Source: an uncultured Eubacteriales bacterium
GTDB taxonomy: Bacteria > Bacillota > Clostridia > Oscillospirales > Oscillospiraceae
DNA length: 7,576 bases
Reading direction: 5' to 3'
Assembly (NCBI GenBank): GCA_902475435.1
Contig: CABRZL010000094.1
Location: 1-7,576 of the forward strand
In this document: positions 6,330 to 7,576 of the stretch, piece by piece
How the letters are laid out: the number at the start of each line of letters is the position of its first letter
How positions within the stretch are numbered: the stretch's first letter is position 1
The notes under the pieces: generated by a model
What the model saw: only the letters and a program-made list of their open reading frames with translations
What the model was told of the DNA's origin: nothing
Database searches by the model: none
Position numbers and translations under genes: made by a program

Positions 6330-7576
6330 GCGGCTACAACATCGCTCCAAATTCAAAACCTTGGTGGTTTGTCGTATAGTATGAAGACGCTAGATGGTCT
6401 GTTTTTTCAATCTAATGAAGGAGAATTATGTCTAATTTCGGGTACAGAAACCACGGAAGGTAGCTTTAGTCAGGCATTTGTTTATAACATTGACCGAGAT
6501 CAGGTGGTCATGACGCAGGTTTTAGACAATTGTCGAAGTATGACGGCTTTTTGTGAGGCTGGGACAGAGATATACTTTGCGACGATTTCAGCAAGTGCAG
6601 ACCGGGGGTGTGATATATACGCTTGGGATATAGACAGCGGCATATTTCGCAATTGCGCACACTTGGAGAATAAAAAAGGAATCTATGCGATGGCCTGGGA
6701 TGGGGAAAATAGAATCTTTGCTGCCACTAGTCAACCAGCGGGTCTATATAGTTACGATATATCTAGTGGAGAGGTTCATGAAATCTGTGCAGATTTTACA
6801 GAAGAACTGTATGTACGTTCCTTAGCTTATGTGAATGGCATGTGTTATCTTGGCATCGGCACAAAAGCTGCTTTGTATGAAGTGGATGTCACATCGGGAG
6901 AATATCGCTCCGTTCTGCCAGAGATGTGGTCAGATGACGCTTATGTTTATACACAGGCTGTCTTTGGAGATGATATTTATTTACTGCTCTCCCCGTCATA
7001 TACCATTTTAAAATATGATACAAAGGATAGAACATTTACGGATACAGACTTGAAATATGAAGAAACAAGTGCGCTTGAGGAGGCAGCGTTACTTTCTGAT
7101 TCGTTTGAAGGAACAACAGTAAATCTGCTGGGAGATTTGCTGTTGATCAATAAAGATCGCATGATTGGAAATTTTTCATTTGGAACGAAAGTCAGCTATC
7201 TGGACGAAGGAGCCCACGTTATTCATGGCCTTACGAGTTCTGGATTCTATCAAAGAATTTCTCCGGAAGGCAAAATCCTTTTTCGACGTGATATCAGCGA
7301 ATTGATGGAGAAAAGTTACGTCATTCCGACAGAGTTTCTGGTGTATGATAATGTGGCATATTCACCGGGCAGACGGTTTGTTGTGCGAGATATCCACAGC
7401 GGCATGGAAAAAGTGTTTCTAGTTATGGATGAGCCCCAGGCTTCCACAGTAACAAAAGATGGTATCTATACTGCAAACTATACGGACTGCACCATTTATT
7501 TTTATCCGTTTGACATCTTTGATCAACCGTCCGACTCTGTATACATGAACGAGTCAGATCTTTTTTTGCTGGCAGA
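6261..7576 (+). CDS. Exported lipoprotein with beta-propeller-like repeats (3' end outside window)
   Basis: The frame is open from ATG 6261 to the window edge (438 complete codons, no stop), so the gene is cut at its 3' end. Residues 1-23 form a lipoprotein signal: basic n-region (PRK at 4-6), hydrophobic core (YISVFLLLSILMI) and lipobox ISAC with Cys23 as the lipidated residue. The mature protein should be anchored on the outer face of the cytoplasmic membrane. It contains repeated units of the form (I/L)Y-x-x-D-x-x-SGE at about 118 (DIYAWDIDSG), 161 (GLYSYDISSG), 204 (ALYEVDVTSG) and 248 (TILKYDTKDR), a steady 43-44 residue period, with weaker copies near 72, 328, 371 and 411. This pattern suggests a 7-8 bladed propeller. 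I do not recognise a named family or a catalytic motif. Position directly after two glycosyltransferases and a polymerase suggests a role at the polymer or its export site, but this is inference. GC is about 42% over 6361-6600, lower than upstream. Confidence 0.8.
   Translation, partial: MSLPRKLYISVFLLLSILMISACAATTSLQIQNLGGLSYSMKTLDGLFFQSNEGELCLISGTETTEGSFSQAFVYNIDRDQVVMTQVLDNCRSMTAFCEAGTEIYFATISASADRGCDIYAWDIDSGIFRNCAHLENKKGIYAMAWDGENRIFAATSQPAGLYSYDISSGEVHEICADFTEELYVRSLAYVNGMCYLGIGTKAALYEVDVTSGEYRSVLPEMWSDDAYVYTQAVFGDDIYLLLSPSYTILKYDTKDRTFTDTDLKYEETSALEEAALLSDSFEGTTVNLLGDLLLINKDRMIGNFSFGTKVSYLDEGAHVIHGLTSSGFYQRISPEGKILFRRDISELMEKSYVIPTEFLVYDNVAYSPGRRFVVRDIHSGMEKVFLVMDEPQASTVTKDGIYTANYTDCTIYFYPFDIFDQPSDSVYMNESDLFLLA
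6612..7058 (+). repeat. Four regular propeller-type protein repeats
   Basis: The segment encodes residues 118-266 of the lipoprotein. Four units start at residues 118, 161, 204 and 248, each led by a Y-x-x-D or K-Y-D strand and, in the first three, a [DST]SG turn. The DNA itself is not repetitive; the repeat is visible only in protein, so the units are old and diverged. Confidence 0.65.

Overview
The window looks like part of a surface-polysaccharide (capsule or exopolysaccharide) biosynthesis operon from a low-to-moderate GC Gram-positive bacterium, probably a member of the Clostridia. The lineage is inferred from the strong purine-rich Shine-Dalgarno sites before every visible start, the dense one-strand gene packing, the Wzy-type polymerase gene, and a lipoprotein with a Gram-positive-compatible lipobox. 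No rRNA, tRNA or housekeeping gene is present to confirm it. All six genes are on the + strand. I see no mobile element, CRISPR array, RNA gene or convincing terminator.

Layout. Positions 2-1102 hold the 3' part of an N-acetyl-sugar amidotransferase of the WbpG/PseA type (PP-loop ATPase); its start lies left of the window. Positions 1136-2215 hold a Gfo/Idh/MocA dehydrogenase closest in features to WbpB/WlbA. A 138-bp gap with no clear function follows. Positions 2354-3502 hold a GT4 glycosyltransferase, 3503-5032 an O-antigen polymerase/ligase-like membrane protein, and 5025-6251 a second, divergent GT4 enzyme. From 6261 past the right edge runs an exported lipoprotein with about 43-residue beta-propeller-like repeats, which I cannot assign to a named family.

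How the genes fit together. The first two genes point to a nucleotide-activated amino sugar that is oxidised at C3 and eventually carries an amidino group, as in 2-acetamido-3-acetamidino-uronic acids. The two glycosyltransferases would add sugars to a lipid-linked repeat unit, and the Wzy-like protein would polymerise it outside the membrane. The lipoprotein would sit on the outer face of the membrane, possibly contacting the polymer or its assembly machinery. Missing from the window and expected nearby are the HisH/HisF-like ammonia-supplying partners (most likely upstream), the aminotransferase and acetyltransferase of the sugar pathway, the flippase and the initiating transferase.

The least explained items are the propeller lipoprotein, the long acidic loop of the polymerase, the changed EX7E motif of the second glycosyltransferase, and the open stretch after the dehydrogenase stop codon.
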